From positions 248,001 through 312,000 of the forward strand of contig NZ_JABAIJ010000001.1 of NCBI RefSeq assembly GCF_012641435.1: 64,000 nt of DNA, given 5' to 3'. Shown in pieces: positions 27,758 to 35,891 of the stretch (positions are counted from its first letter, which is position 1; every line of letters begins with the position of its first letter). Under the pieces are notes generated by a model that saw only the letters and a list, made by a program, of their open reading frames with translations, did no database searches and was not told where the DNA came from. The DNA comes from Rhizobium sp. P38BS-XIX (GTDB lineage: Bacteria; Pseudomonadota; Alphaproteobacteria; Rhizobiales; Rhizobiaceae). The translations under genes and the position numbers were made by a program.

Positions 27758-29125
27758 ATGTCCGATACGCCAAGCCGCTCGAATCTCGCCGCCCTCGATG
27801 CCGCTCATCACCTTCATCCCTTTGCCGACATGAATAAGCTGAACGCGGATGGTGCGCGTGTCATCCAGCGCGGCGAGGGGGTTTATATTTTCGATGCGGA
27901 AGGACGGAAGTATCTGGATGGGTTTGCCGGCCTCTGGTGCGTGAACATCGGCTATGGTCGCACCGAAATTGCCGACGCTGTTTTCAGACAGATGAACGAA
28001 CTGCCCTATTACAACACCTTTTTCGGCACCACGACCACACCCGCCACGCTTCTCGCCGAGAAGGTCTGCACCCATGCCGGACCGCAGTTCAACCATGTCT
28101 TCTTCACAAATTCCGGCTCCGAGGCCAACGATACCTGGTTTCGCATGGCAAGGGTTTATTGGGGTGCTGTCGGCAAGCCGACGAAGAAGGCCATCATTGC
28201 CCGCAAGAACGGCTATCACGGTTCGACGGTTGCCGGCGCCAGCATGGGCGGCATGAAATACATGCACGAGCAGGGCGATTTGCCGATCCCGGGCGTCGTC
28301 CATATCGGCCAGCCTTATTGGTACGTCGAGGGTGGCGATCTCACGCCGGGGGAGTTCGGCCTAAAGATCGCGCGCGAGCTCGAAGCCAAGATCGACGAGC
28401 TGGGCGAGGATAATGTCGCGGCCTTCGTGGCCGAGCCGGTGCAGGGCGCCGGCGGCGTCATCATCCCACCGTCCACCTATTGGCCCGAGATCGCGCGCAT
28501 CTGCAAGGCAAGGAACATCCTGCTCGTCTGTGACGAGGTGATCTGCGGCTTCGGTCGTCTCGGCGCATGGTTCGGCCATCAGCATTTCGGCGTCGAGCCC
28601 GATCTGGTGCCCATCGCCAAGGGACTGTCGTCGGGCTATCTGCCGATCGGCGGCGTGCTTGTCAGCGATCGCATCGCCGATGTGCTGATCAACGACGTCG
28701 GTGAGTTCAATCACGGTTTCACCTATTCCGGCCACCCGGTCTGCGCGGCCGCTGCTCTGGAAAATCTGCGCATCATCGAGGAGGAAAAGCTGGTCGAGCG
28801 CGTGCGCGACGATATCGGCCCGTACTTCGCGAAGGCGTGGGGCAGCCTTGCCGATCACGACATGGTCGGCGAATCGGTCAGCATCGGCCTGATGGGCGGC
28901 TTGCAGCTCGCTGCCGATAAATCCACCCGCCGCCGCTTCGAAAAGCCCGATGCCATCGGCTCAGCCGTGCGCAATCATGCCTTGGCAAACGGCCTGGTGC
29001 TGCGCGCCACCGGCGATCGCATGCTGGCCTCGCCACCGCTCGTCATCAGCCATGAGGAGGTGGACACCATGGTCCGCATCGCGCGAAACGCGCTCGATGC
29101 CGTTTGGGCGGAGGTGAGATCGTAA
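27758..29125 (+). CDS. Class III aminotransferase (putrescine/polyamine-type, PLP-dependent)
   Basis: The 455-residue enzyme is a class III omega-aminotransferase. Visible features are TNSGSEANDTW (PLP phosphate site, near 114), FVAEPVQGAGGVIIP near 225, CDEVICGFGRLG near 258 and the PLP lysine in IAKGLSSGYLPIGG near 288. The family includes putrescine-pyruvate and beta-alanine-pyruvate aminotransferases (SpuC/YgjG relatives). It moves an omega-amino group to a keto acid. The divergent glutamine-synthetase-like gene suggests a role in using polyamines as a nitrogen source. The exact donor cannot be read. Codon use matches the surroundings. Confidence 0.93.
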   Translation: MSDTPSRSNLAALDAAHHLHPFADMNKLNADGARVIQRGEGVYIFDAEGRKYLDGFAGLWCVNIGYGRTEIADAVFRQMNELPYYNTFFGTTTTPATLLAEKVCTHAGPQFNHVFFTNSGSEANDTWFRMARVYWGAVGKPTKKAIIARKNGYHGSTVAGASMGGMKYMHEQGDLPIPGVVHIGQPYWYVEGGDLTPGEFGLKIARELEAKIDELGEDNVAAFVAEPVQGAGGVIIPPSTYWPEIARICKARNILLVCDEVICGFGRLGAWFGHQHFGVEPDLVPIAKGLSSGYLPIGGVLVSDRIADVLINDVGEFNHGFTYSGHPVCAAAALENLRIIEEEKLVERVRDDIGPYFAKAWGSLADHDMVGESVSIGLMGGLQLAADKSTRRRFEKPDAIGSAVRNHALANGLVLRATGDRMLASPPLVISHEEVDTMVRIARNALDAVWAEVRS

Positions 29126-29156
29126 TCGCCAACGGCTTTTGCCGCTGGCGGTCAGC

Positions 29157-30653
29157 TTACTTCGGATAAATCCAGGTATAGGCGAAAGACGTCATGTCGC
29201 CCGGACGACCATGGATATATTGCACGTCCGCAAGCTTGATGTCCGGTGTCGCATATTGCGGGCCGAGCGTGTCGCGCAGCCAATCCGCCAGCGCGACCGG
29301 CATGGTGCCGTTGTCCTTGCCGTTGCGCCACACGATCAGGATCGGCCGATTGGCGCTCCACTCATAAGCGGTCTTCAGATTGGGGAAGAAGCGCGACATG
29401 GTCGGCACGTCGGGAAGCTGAAGATGCATGTTTCCCGCCGGCAGCCAGCCATCGGTCATCACCATGCCCGGTCGCTTGCCTTCCGCCGCCACGATCTGCC
29501 GCACGAAAGCCGGATAGGGCGTATTGTAATGCTCGAAAGCGCCGGCCTGGATGGGGAAGAAGGCGCGAAACAGCAGCAGCGCCGGAATGACGACCATCAT
29601 CACGAGCGGTACGTAGAAGAAGCGCTTTCCGAAATCCGCCGCGCGAATGCCCGCCACTTCCATCTTCAGGCACAGATAGATCGGCAGAAGAAAAAGAAAC
29701 GGCAGCAGCCAGCGGTCACGCAGATCGGTCATATCGATGGCCAGGATCAGCCCGAGCACGATGATGCCGATGACAGCCAGAAGAACTTCGAAGAAGCGCG
29801 TCCACTCATTCGATTGCTTGAGGTTTTTAAGCAGGCTCTTGCCGAATACCAATGCGTAGACGATGAGCGTCGGCGCGCTGATGACGAGGATCAGCTTGAT
29901 GTATTTCAGCGGCCCCTTGACGAGTTTCGCAAAGGCACCGGTCGGTGCGTTCTCGGACATGATCCCGAGCGTGCGGCCGGAGGCAAGCTTGAGATTGTCC
30001 ATCAGCCAAAGGCCGTGCGGCAGGAAGATCACCAGCGAAATGGCGATCGTCAGCAGGAAGCGCTTGTCGAAGACGCGGGCGCGGCCCTGCGGATGTGTGA
30101 GCACTGCGACAAAGGCGCCGGCCACCAGCAGCGCGAAATTGTATTTCGACAGCATGCCGAGGCCGAGAGCGACGCCCATGAACGCATAGGAGCCTAAGCT
30201 CGGCGCCTTCAGTGTCCGAATGATGCCGTAGAGAAACAGGTTGATGGTGAGGAGTTGCGCGACCGTATGCGTGAGATCGCGTTGTGCTTCCCAGAAAAAT
30301 TGCGGGATGGTGAGCAAGGAAAGCGTTGCGATCGCTGCAAAGACCTTGTCGGTCAACACTTCCCGCGCAAGCCTGTAATAGCTGAGGTAAACGAGGAAGA
30401 GGAAGAGGTTCTTGACGCTAGAGATGGTCGCCAATGACAGGCTGAAAGCCGAGATGACGAGCGACTGCACCCAATTATACAGCGGCGGCTGGGAATCGTA
30501 GCCGAAGGTCAGCCATTGGGAGAACAGCGCCTGCTGCGACTCGTCATAGCGCAGCCCGTGCGGCAGGATGAGGCGCACAACGAACTCGAGAATGAAGTAG
30601 CCGGCAAGCAGAGGGATTATGGCATCTGGTCGGCGGACCAGATATTTATGCAT
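29157..30653 (-). CDS. GT39/ArnT-like integral membrane glycosyltransferase
   Basis: The 498-residue protein has about 11-12 membrane helices and the first-loop acidic pair typical of ArnT/PMT-type enzymes (RYDESQQALFSQWL near 37-50). Such enzymes take a sugar from a polyprenyl-phosphate carrier and attach it on the periplasmic side. In Rhizobium the RgtA-D proteins of this type add galacturonic acid to lipopolysaccharide core and lipid A. The GT2 gene overlaps its start by 8 bp, and it would make the lipid-linked donor. Lipid A or core modification is therefore likely. The sugar and the acceptor are not readable from sequence. Confidence 0.88.
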   Translation of the reverse strand: MHKYLVRRPDAIIPLLAGYFILEFVVRLILPHGLRYDESQQALFSQWLTFGYDSQPPLYNWVQSLVISAFSLSLATISSVKNLFLFLVYLSYYRLAREVLTDKVFAAIATLSLLTIPQFFWEAQRDLTHTVAQLLTINLFLYGIIRTLKAPSLGSYAFMGVALGLGMLSKYNFALLVAGAFVAVLTHPQGRARVFDKRFLLTIAISLVIFLPHGLWLMDNLKLASGRTLGIMSENAPTGAFAKLVKGPLKYIKLILVISAPTLIVYALVFGKSLLKNLKQSNEWTRFFEVLLAVIGIIVLGLILAIDMTDLRDRWLLPFLFLLPIYLCLKMEVAGIRAADFGKRFFYVPLVMMVVIPALLLFRAFFPIQAGAFEHYNTPYPAFVRQIVAAEGKRPGMVMTDGWLPAGNMHLQLPDVPTMSRFFPNLKTAYEWSANRPILIVWRNGKDNGTMPVALADWLRDTLGPQYATPDIKLADVQYIHGRPGDMTSFAYTWIYPK

Positions 30654-31668
30654 CCTGATGATCTCTGTCGAATATCTTGCGGACGATATAGTTCGGCGAG
30701 AGGTCGTCGCGGTAATAGATGCGGGCGATCATTTCGGCGAGAATGCCCGTGGTGATCATCTGAACCGACGACAGCAACAACACGATACCCACCAGAAGCA
30801 ATGGTCGGCTGCCGATATCGTCACCGAATATGAACTTGTCGATGAAGAGCCAGAGCAGGATCAGCGCCGCAAGCGCGCCGAGACCAAGGCCCAAAGATCC
30901 GAAGAAATGTCCCGGCCGCGCCTTGTAGCGCATGAAGAACATCACCGACAGCAGATCGAGGATGACGCGGAAGGTGCGCGAAATCCCATATTTCGATGTG
31001 CCGTGCTGGCGGGCATGATGGGTGACTGGAACTTCGCCGATGCGCGAGCTCGGCACAACGCCGGCAACCCAGGCCGGGATGAAGCGATGCATCTCGCCCA
31101 TCAGCTTGACCTGCTTGATGATGGAAGAGCGATAGATCTTCAGGCTGCAGCCATAATCGTGCAGCTTCACGCCTGTGATGCGGCCGATCAGGTAATTGGC
31201 GCACCAGGAGGGGATCTTGCGCAGGAGGAGGCCGTCCTGGCGGTTCTTGCGCCAGCCGACGAGCAGATCGAGCTGCCGGCGTTCCAGCTCATCGACCATT
31301 GAAGGAATGTCCTTCGGGTCGTTCTGCAGGTCGCCGTCCATGGTTGCGATGAGGCGGCCGCTGGCGGCATCGATGCCGGCTTGCATGGCGGCCGTCTGAC
31401 CGAAATTGCGCTGCAGTTCGACGATGCGCAACGTCAGCCCATCACGGCCGAGCGATCTGCGGGCGTTGGCGAGCGTGGCATCCGTGCTGCCGTCATCGAC
31501 CAGGATCAGCTCCCAGGATTTCGTAAAGCTGGTCATGGCTGAACAGATACGCTCGATGAGCGGTCCGACGCTTTCTTCCTCGTTGAAGACGGGTACGACC
31601 AGCGAAAGCTCCAGAGGGCTTGCCGGATCGGCCTGGGGGAGGGTCGACTCTGCCGTTGTCTGCAACAC
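30646..31668 (-). CDS. GT2 family polyprenyl-phosphate glycosyltransferase (DPM1/ArnC-like)
   Basis: The 340-residue protein has a GT-A catalytic domain: LVVPVFNEEESV, LVDDGSTDATL and ATMDGDLQNDPKD, with the DxD as DGDLQ near 111. Two C-terminal membrane helices follow (about 245-265 and 280-305). Such proteins link a sugar from a nucleotide donor to a polyprenyl phosphate on the cytoplasmic face, and RgtE of Rhizobium makes dodecaprenyl-phosphate-galacturonate this way. The start is GTG at 31668, with AGGAG six bases upstream. It overlaps the downstream GT39 gene by 8 bp, so the two form one operon. Confidence 0.9.
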   Translation of the reverse strand: MLQTTAESTLPQADPASPLELSLVVPVFNEEESVGPLIERICSAMTSFTKSWELILVDDGSTDATLANARRSLGRDGLTLRIVELQRNFGQTAAMQAGIDAASGRLIATMDGDLQNDPKDIPSMVDELERRQLDLLVGWRKNRQDGLLLRKIPSWCANYLIGRITGVKLHDYGCSLKIYRSSIIKQVKLMGEMHRFIPAWVAGVVPSSRIGEVPVTHHARQHGTSKYGISRTFRVILDLLSVMFFMRYKARPGHFFGSLGLGLGALAALILLWLFIDKFIFGDDIGSRPLLLVGIVLLLSSVQMITTGILAEMIARIYYRDDLSPNYIVRKIFDRDHQDA

Positions 31669-31760
31669 TTGTTTCTCCTAAAAGACCGGCAGTATCTGCC
31701 GGACGAAACGAGCGAGAAGTCCGGTCTGAAGCCTCCGCTCGCATTTGGGGCCCTAACTAC

Positions 31761-32729
31761 ATGAAGACTCCGATGGTTGCCAGCCGACAGAATTGGTTTA
31801 TTCGCAACCGAATGATGCTGCTGACGCTCTCCGTCGTCGTGGCGTATGCCGCCTTCATCGAATGGTTCTGGGGCTGGAGCTCGATCCTGGCGCAATGGAG
31901 CAAAGTCGGAGCCTTGCCGATCCTCCTTGCGCTCGTTCTCCTGACCGGCACGTATTTCCTGCGCACCTGGCGCATCTACGATTACTTCCCGAAGGAAACG
32001 GCGGGCCATTTCGCCGCGCTCTTCCGTGTGACGCAGGTGCATAATCTGCTGAACATCATGATGCCGTTCCGCACCGGCGAGACCAGCTTCCCGGTGCTGA
32101 TGCGCTCGGAATTCGGCATTCCGCTGGCGCGTGCGACATCGGCACTGCTCGTCATGCGCCTCCTCGATCTGCACGCGCTGCTGGCTGCGGCCGGCATCGG
32201 TCTTGCGCTTGCTTCGCCCTATCGGATCCTGGCCTGGATCGTGTGGGCTGTCTTCCTGTTGCTCCCTGTCGTCGGTTTTGCATCCCGTCGACCGCTCATC
32301 CGCCTTGCAGCCCGCATCCTGCCAAAGAAGGCGCAAGGGCTGGTCCATGAACTGGAGCGCGGACTGCCGGTCGATGCGAGCGCCTTTGCGCGTGCCTGGC
32401 TGACCACCGTTATCAATTGGCTGGTGAAGGTGGCGGTTCTGGCCTGGGCGCTCGGCCTCATGAATGTCGCCCCGCTTTCGGCGAGCTTCGGGGGCGCGCT
32501 CGGCGGCGAGCTGTCGTCTGTCCTTCCCGTGCATGCACCGGGCGGTGTCGGAACCTATCCGGCCGGCATCACAGCCGGCGCCATGGCCTTCGGTTCTTCG
32601 AGCGAAAAGGCCGCGATCGAGAATCTCGCACAGGCCAGTATCAATGCGCATCTGCTGATCGTCGTTTCGGCATTGACGGGAACAGCCATCGGCTTGCTCG
32701 TGTCGCGCAGACGCGTCGCAGGTTCTTAA
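31761..32729 (+). CDS. Flippase-like integral membrane protein (lysylphosphatidylglycerol synthase TM-region/UPF0104 family)
   Basis: The 322-residue protein has about eight membrane helices, with conserved family patches near residues 99-115 (MMPFRTGETSFPVLMR) and 246-266 (ELSSVLPVHAPGGVGTYPAG). These match the AglD/UPF0104 and LPG-synthase membrane-domain family, thought to move or help transfer lipid-linked groups. The ATG at 31761 is preferred to an in-frame upstream start at 31620 inside the GT2 gene. Divergent placement next to a GT2/GT39 pair suggests a role in the same lipid-linked sugar pathway. This is a contextual inference. Its stop overlaps the sigma-factor gene by 4 bp. Confidence 0.85.
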   Translation: MKTPMVASRQNWFIRNRMMLLTLSVVVAYAAFIEWFWGWSSILAQWSKVGALPILLALVLLTGTYFLRTWRIYDYFPKETAGHFAALFRVTQVHNLLNIMMPFRTGETSFPVLMRSEFGIPLARATSALLVMRLLDLHALLAAAGIGLALASPYRILAWIVWAVFLLLPVVGFASRRPLIRLAARILPKKAQGLVHELERGLPVDASAFARAWLTTVINWLVKVAVLAWALGLMNVAPLSASFGGALGGELSSVLPVHAPGGVGTYPAGITAGAMAFGSSSEKAAIENLAQASINAHLLIVVSALTGTAIGLLVSRRRVAGS

Positions 32730-33973
32730 GTCAGGTTCTGGTTGTCGAGTTCGGCCAGTCGCTTGCGCAGGAAAGCCTGTTCCGGCGCCTGCTGGCAGAG
32801 CGAAAGCGCCGTTTGATAGGATTGTCGCGCCTCGTCCGATCGCGCGAGCTGCCGAAGGAAATCGGCTTTCGCCGCATGCGTGAGGTGATATCGCGCCATT
32901 CGCTCCTCTTGCAGCAGCCCATCGACGATGGAAAGCGCCGCTGCCGGGCCATCGCGCATCGAGATCGCCACGGCCCGGTTGAGCTCGATCACCGGAGAAG
33001 GGCTTGCCGTCAGAAGCAGATCGTAGAGCATGACCAGTTGCCGCCAGTTCGTATCGTCAGCTGTTACGGCGCGGGCATGTTCGGCGGCAATCGCAGCCTG
33101 CAGGGCATAGCTGCCGACGCTTTCAGCCGACATAGCGCGTGCCGATAGCGCCAGGCCTTCGCGGATCTGATTGCGATCCCACAATGCGCGATCCTGATCG
33201 GCAAGCAGCACCAGATCGCCGTCGGCACCGGTGCGCGCATGCCGGCGCGAATCCTGCAGCAGCATGATCGCCAGCAAACCTTCCACTTCCGAATCCGGCA
33301 GCAGTTGCAGCAGGAGCCTGCCGAGCCTTATGGCCTCGGCCGCAAGATCGGCTCGCACAATGGCAGAGCCTGACGAGGCCGAATATCCCTCGTTGAAAAC
33401 CAGATAGATCACGTGCAGCACCTGGGCCAATCGCTCCGGCAGTTCGGTCTTGCCCGGGACTTCATAGGGAATATTGGCAGCGCGGATGCGGTTCTTGGCC
33501 CGCACGATACGCTGTGCAACGGTCGGTGCCGGGATCAGGAAAGCATGGGCGATTTCTTCCGTCGTCAGGCCACAAACTTCACGCAGCGCCATCGCCATGC
33601 GTGCCTCGGAGGCGATGAGCGGATGGCAGCAGGTGAAGATCAGTCGCAGCATGTCGTCTTCGATGTCCTCGTTCTCGGCGACTTCCATCGCCTCTCCCTC
33701 CGGGTAAAGGCTATCGGCGATATCCGAATGGGCCGCATCGAACCGCGTTCGGCGTCTGATGTGGTCGATGGCGCGAAAGCGTCCGGCGGAGACGAGCCAG
33801 GCATAGGGATTGGCCGGCATCGTCTCCTCCGTCCATTGCTGGGCCGCAGCCGCAAAGGCATCGTGGAGCGCTTCCTCGGCCCGGTCGAAATCGCCGAGCA
33901 GACGGATCAACGTAGCCAGCACGCGGCGCGAATGGCTGCGATAGATACCTTCGATGGTCTGGTTCAGCGACAC
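32726..33973 (-). CDS. ECF sigma factor of the ECF42 type, with large C-terminal extension
   Basis: The 415-residue protein has a sigma-70 region 2 at its N-terminus (ATLIRLLGDFDRAEEALHDA and NPYAWLVSAGRFRAIDHI) and a region 4 helix-turn-helix (VCGLTTEEIAHAFLIPAPTV, about 131-150). A roughly 230-residue extension follows that includes YLVFNEGYSAS and TPR-like ends (SPVIELNRAVAI). This matches ECF42, which has no anti-sigma factor. The extension probably controls activity. It is the last gene of an operon headed by four YCII/DGPF genes, which are the hallmark partners of ECF42. Its start is 4 bp from the stop of the nearest one. Its likely promoter lies at 35572-35599. Confidence 0.93.
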   Translation of the reverse strand: MSLNQTIEGIYRSHSRRVLATLIRLLGDFDRAEEALHDAFAAAAQQWTEETMPANPYAWLVSAGRFRAIDHIRRRTRFDAAHSDIADSLYPEGEAMEVAENEDIEDDMLRLIFTCCHPLIASEARMAMALREVCGLTTEEIAHAFLIPAPTVAQRIVRAKNRIRAANIPYEVPGKTELPERLAQVLHVIYLVFNEGYSASSGSAIVRADLAAEAIRLGRLLLQLLPDSEVEGLLAIMLLQDSRRHARTGADGDLVLLADQDRALWDRNQIREGLALSARAMSAESVGSYALQAAIAAEHARAVTADDTNWRQLVMLYDLLLTASPSPVIELNRAVAISMRDGPAAALSIVDGLLQEERMARYHLTHAAKADFLRQLARSDEARQSYQTALSLCQQAPEQAFLRKRLAELDNQNLT

Positions 33974-33977
33974 GGCC

Positions 33978-34355
33978 TCAACTGTTCTCCGCCAGATCTC
34001 CGCTGAGTGTCAGGGTGCGGACCGGGCGGATTTCGACGGCGCCGTAGCGTGCCGAGGGGATGCGTTTGGCAATGTCGGCCGCACTCTCCAGGTCGGGCGC
34101 CTCGATCAGGTAGAAGCCAGCCATATGCTCCTTCGTTTCCACGAAAGGCCCATCGGTGACCGAGAACGTATCGCCGTCCGGGCGGATGACGATCGACTTG
34201 TCCCGAAGCGCCAGGGCATCCGAAGCGATCAGGGTGCCATGCTGTCGCAGGCCGTTATCAAAGACGAAATGCTCGCCGATCAGGTGGTTCATTTCGCTCT
34301 TGTTCAATCGACCGTCGACATCGACGTTCGTGTAGATCAGGCATAGAAACCGCAT
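33978..34355 (-). CDS. YCII/DGPF-domain protein (copy 1)
   Basis: The 125-residue protein is the most divergent of four YCII-domain paralogues in tandem. It has the small ferredoxin-like fold with VTDGPFVETKEHMAGFYLIEA (in parts, about 65-85), the DGPF motif of the family, and a different N-terminus (MRFLCLIYTNVD). YCII proteins resemble muconolactone isomerase. In ECF42 loci they are thought to be targets or partners of the sigma factor. Their biochemical role is unknown. It lies just upstream of the sigma gene (4-bp gap) and 15 bp downstream of copy 2. Confidence 0.92.
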   Translation of the reverse strand: MRFLCLIYTNVDVDGRLNKSEMNHLIGEHFVFDNGLRQHGTLIASDALALRDKSIVIRPDGDTFSVTDGPFVETKEHMAGFYLIEAPDLESAADIAKRIPSARYGAVEIRPVRTLTLSGDLAENS

Positions 34356-34370
34356 GTTTTTCCTCCGGAG

Positions 34371-34733
34371 CTATTCATTCGGAAAGCGGATATCGAAAGT
34401 GGCCCGCACCTCGATCATCCCGTAGCGTGCGACGGGGAAAGTCGCGGCGATTTCAGCCGCTTCCTTCATGTCTTGCGCCTCGATCAGCACGAAGCCGCCA
34501 AGATGTTCCTTGATTTCGGCGAAGGGGCCGTCGGTGACGGTGGGTTCGCCCTGACGCACTCGAACGGTCTTGGCCGTATGCGGTTCGCGCAGGGCATTGG
34601 CGACGATGAGGTGGCCACTTTCGCGCAGCCGGTTGTCGTTATCGATCGAATCCTGGGTCAGCTTTCGGCCTTCCTCTTCGGAAAGCTTGGCGATTTCTGC
34701 GGTCTCGAACCAGACCTGGCAAAGGAACTTCAT
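34371..34733 (-). CDS. YCII/DGPF-domain protein (copy 2)
   Basis: The 120-residue protein has the family N-terminus MKFLCQVWFETAEIAKLSEE and the DGPF motif in TVTDGPFAEIKEHLGGFVLI (about 66-85), with FPVARYGMIEVR at the end. It is intermediate between copy 1 and the near-identical copies 3 and 4. It is third in the operon order on the minus strand. The catalytic function is unknown, and no signal peptide was seen, so a cytoplasmic location is expected. Confidence 0.92.
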   Translation of the reverse strand: MKFLCQVWFETAEIAKLSEEEGRKLTQDSIDNDNRLRESGHLIVANALREPHTAKTVRVRQGEPTVTDGPFAEIKEHLGGFVLIEAQDMKEAAEIAATFPVARYGMIEVRATFDIRFPNE

Positions 34734-34744
34734 GTCTCTTCTCC

Positions 34745-35104
34745 TCAGGCGTCTGGGCCGAAATTGTGGATCGGCCGCACCTCGATAGCGCCGAGCTTGG
34801 CGAGCGGAATGCCGGCGGCAACGCGGATCGCCTCGTCCATGCCCTTGGCTTCGATCAGGATGAAGCCGCCGAGATGTTCCTTGGTTTCGATAAAGGGGCC
34901 GTCCGTCACCTCCGTCCCCCCATTGCGCATCCGCACCGTCACCGCCGATTTTGGCGATTGCAGCGCCTCGGCATGGATCATATGGCCGCTCGCCATCAGA
35001 TCTCGATCGTAGCCGAGCGAATCCACGCCGAGTTTGTGTTTTTCCTCATTGGTTCTCGCGGCAAGCATCGCGCCGTCGAACCAGACCTGGCAAAGGAACT
35101 TCAT
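34745..35104 (-). CDS. YCII/DGPF-domain protein (copy 3)
   Basis: The 119-residue protein is about 83% identical to copy 4 by eye. The largest changes are in residues 11-30 and around 88-91. It has the DGPF motif in VTDGPFIETKEHLGGFILIE and ends in IHNFGPDA. The ribosome site GAGGAGA precedes the ATG at 35104. The high similarity with copy 4, also at the DNA level, marks a recent tandem duplication of one gene unit of about 371 bp. Confidence 0.93.
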   Translation of the reverse strand: MKFLCQVWFDGAMLAARTNEEKHKLGVDSLGYDRDLMASGHMIHAEALQSPKSAVTVRMRNGGTEVTDGPFIETKEHLGGFILIEAKGMDEAIRVAAGIPLAKLGAIEVRPIHNFGPDA

Positions 35105-35115
35105 GTCTGTTCTCC

Positions 35116-35475
35116 TCAGGCGTCTGGGCCGAAATTGTGGATCGGCCGCACCTCGATAGCACCGAGCTTGGCGAGCGGGATGCCAGCGGCGACGCGGATG
35201 GCGTCGTTGAGGTCCTTAGCTTCGATCAGAATGAAGCCGCCGAGATACTCCTTGGTTTCGATAAAGGGACCGTCCGTCACCGCCGTCTCCCCATTGCGAA
35301 CCCGCACCGTCACCGCCGATTTTGGCGATTGCAGCGCTTCGGCAAGGATCATATGGCCGCTTGCCATCAGATCTTGGTCATAGCCGAGAGAGTCCGAATC
35401 CAGCTTGTTCTTTTCCTCTTTTGTCATGACGTTGAGCGTCGTGCCGTCGAACCAGACTTGGCAGAGATATTTCAT
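35116..35475 (-). CDS. YCII/DGPF-domain protein (copy 4, first gene of the ECF42 operon)
   Basis: The 119-residue protein opens the operon. Its ATG at 35475 follows GAGGAGA, and the candidate sigma-dependent promoter is about 90 bp further up. It carries the DGPF motif (VTDGPFIETKEYLGGFILIE) and the same C-terminus as copy 3. In the ECF42 systems I know, DGPF genes lie next to the sigma factor, usually one or two of them. Four paralogues in line is more than the usual number. Confidence 0.93.
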   Translation of the reverse strand: MKYLCQVWFDGTTLNVMTKEEKNKLDSDSLGYDQDLMASGHMILAEALQSPKSAVTVRVRNGETAVTDGPFIETKEYLGGFILIEAKDLNDAIRVAAGIPLAKLGAIEVRPIHNFGPDA

Positions 35476-35571
35476 CGCAGCGTCTCCTCTTCAATTTGCT
35501 GACAGGCATGGACGAATGGCCTTCATGCAAATCGACATCCCCAACCGCAGCATGACAAAAATTTTCGGTGC

Positions 35572-35599
35572 TGTCGAAAAAGCCCGAGCCCGGTCGACA
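35572..35599. promoter_or_regulatory. Bidirectional ECF42-type promoter, TGTCGA-N16-TCGACA
   Basis: TGTCGA at 35572-35577 and its inverse TCGACA at 35594-35599 form an inverted repeat. On the plus strand, TGTCGA is followed 17 bases later by CGAC (35595-35598). On the minus strand, the mirror TGTCGA is followed 17 bases later by CGAC (35576-35573). The published ECF42 target is, as I recall it, TGTCGA (-35) and CG(A/T)C (-10). Each half thus serves as -35 one way and holds the -10 the other way. A plus-strand start would lie about 25 bases before the 35630 gene, and a minus-strand start about 90 bases before copy 4. Confidence 0.7.
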
Positions 35600-35629
35600 A
35601 GTTCCGTGACCTCGAAAGGAGAAACGGAC

Positions 35630-35860
35630 ATGTACAACCTCGAAGCAGCCCTCATTTATCACTGGCACAAGAAGACCCTGTCGGACGAAGAGATCCTGCA
35701 GATGTCAAATCCTGGCGAAATCATTCGTCGCATGGCGATCGGATTTGCCATATTCGCCGCGATGATCGTTGGCTTAAATTTGTGGGCGGCGCCAAACGAC
35801 GAACGGCCGCAAGTCGCGGCCGCTTATCAGGTGCAATCGATGCCGGCAGATAAGCAATAG
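35630..35860 (+). CDS. Small single-pass membrane protein divergent from the ECF42 operon (76 aa)
   Basis: The 76-residue protein has an N-terminal soluble part (AALIYHWHKKTLSDEEILQM) and one membrane helix (about 36-53, GFAIFAAMIVGLNLWAA), then a short polar tail. I do not recognise a family. The ATG at 35630 has AAAGGAG nine bases before it, which favours it over the in-frame frame from 35405 that runs through copy 4. It sits directly behind the plus-strand half of the bidirectional promoter, so it is likely a second target of the ECF42 sigma factor. A role as partner or sensor is speculation. Confidence 0.8.
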   Translation: MYNLEAALIYHWHKKTLSDEEILQMSNPGEIIRRMAIGFAIFAAMIVGLNLWAAPNDERPQVAAAYQVQSMPADKQ

Positions 35861-35891
35861 GGCGATGCCCCATTGCCTTATGACCTGTGGC

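Larger units (their letters stand above)
34745..35475 (-). repeat. Tandem gene duplication, two YCII units of about 371 bp
   Basis: The DNA of copies 3 and 4 is nearly the same over most of the coding part and the ribosome site. For example, GTCTGGGCCGAAATTGTGG recurs at about 34751 and 35122. The two units stand head to tail, so unequal recombination could change the copy number. Confidence 0.85.
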
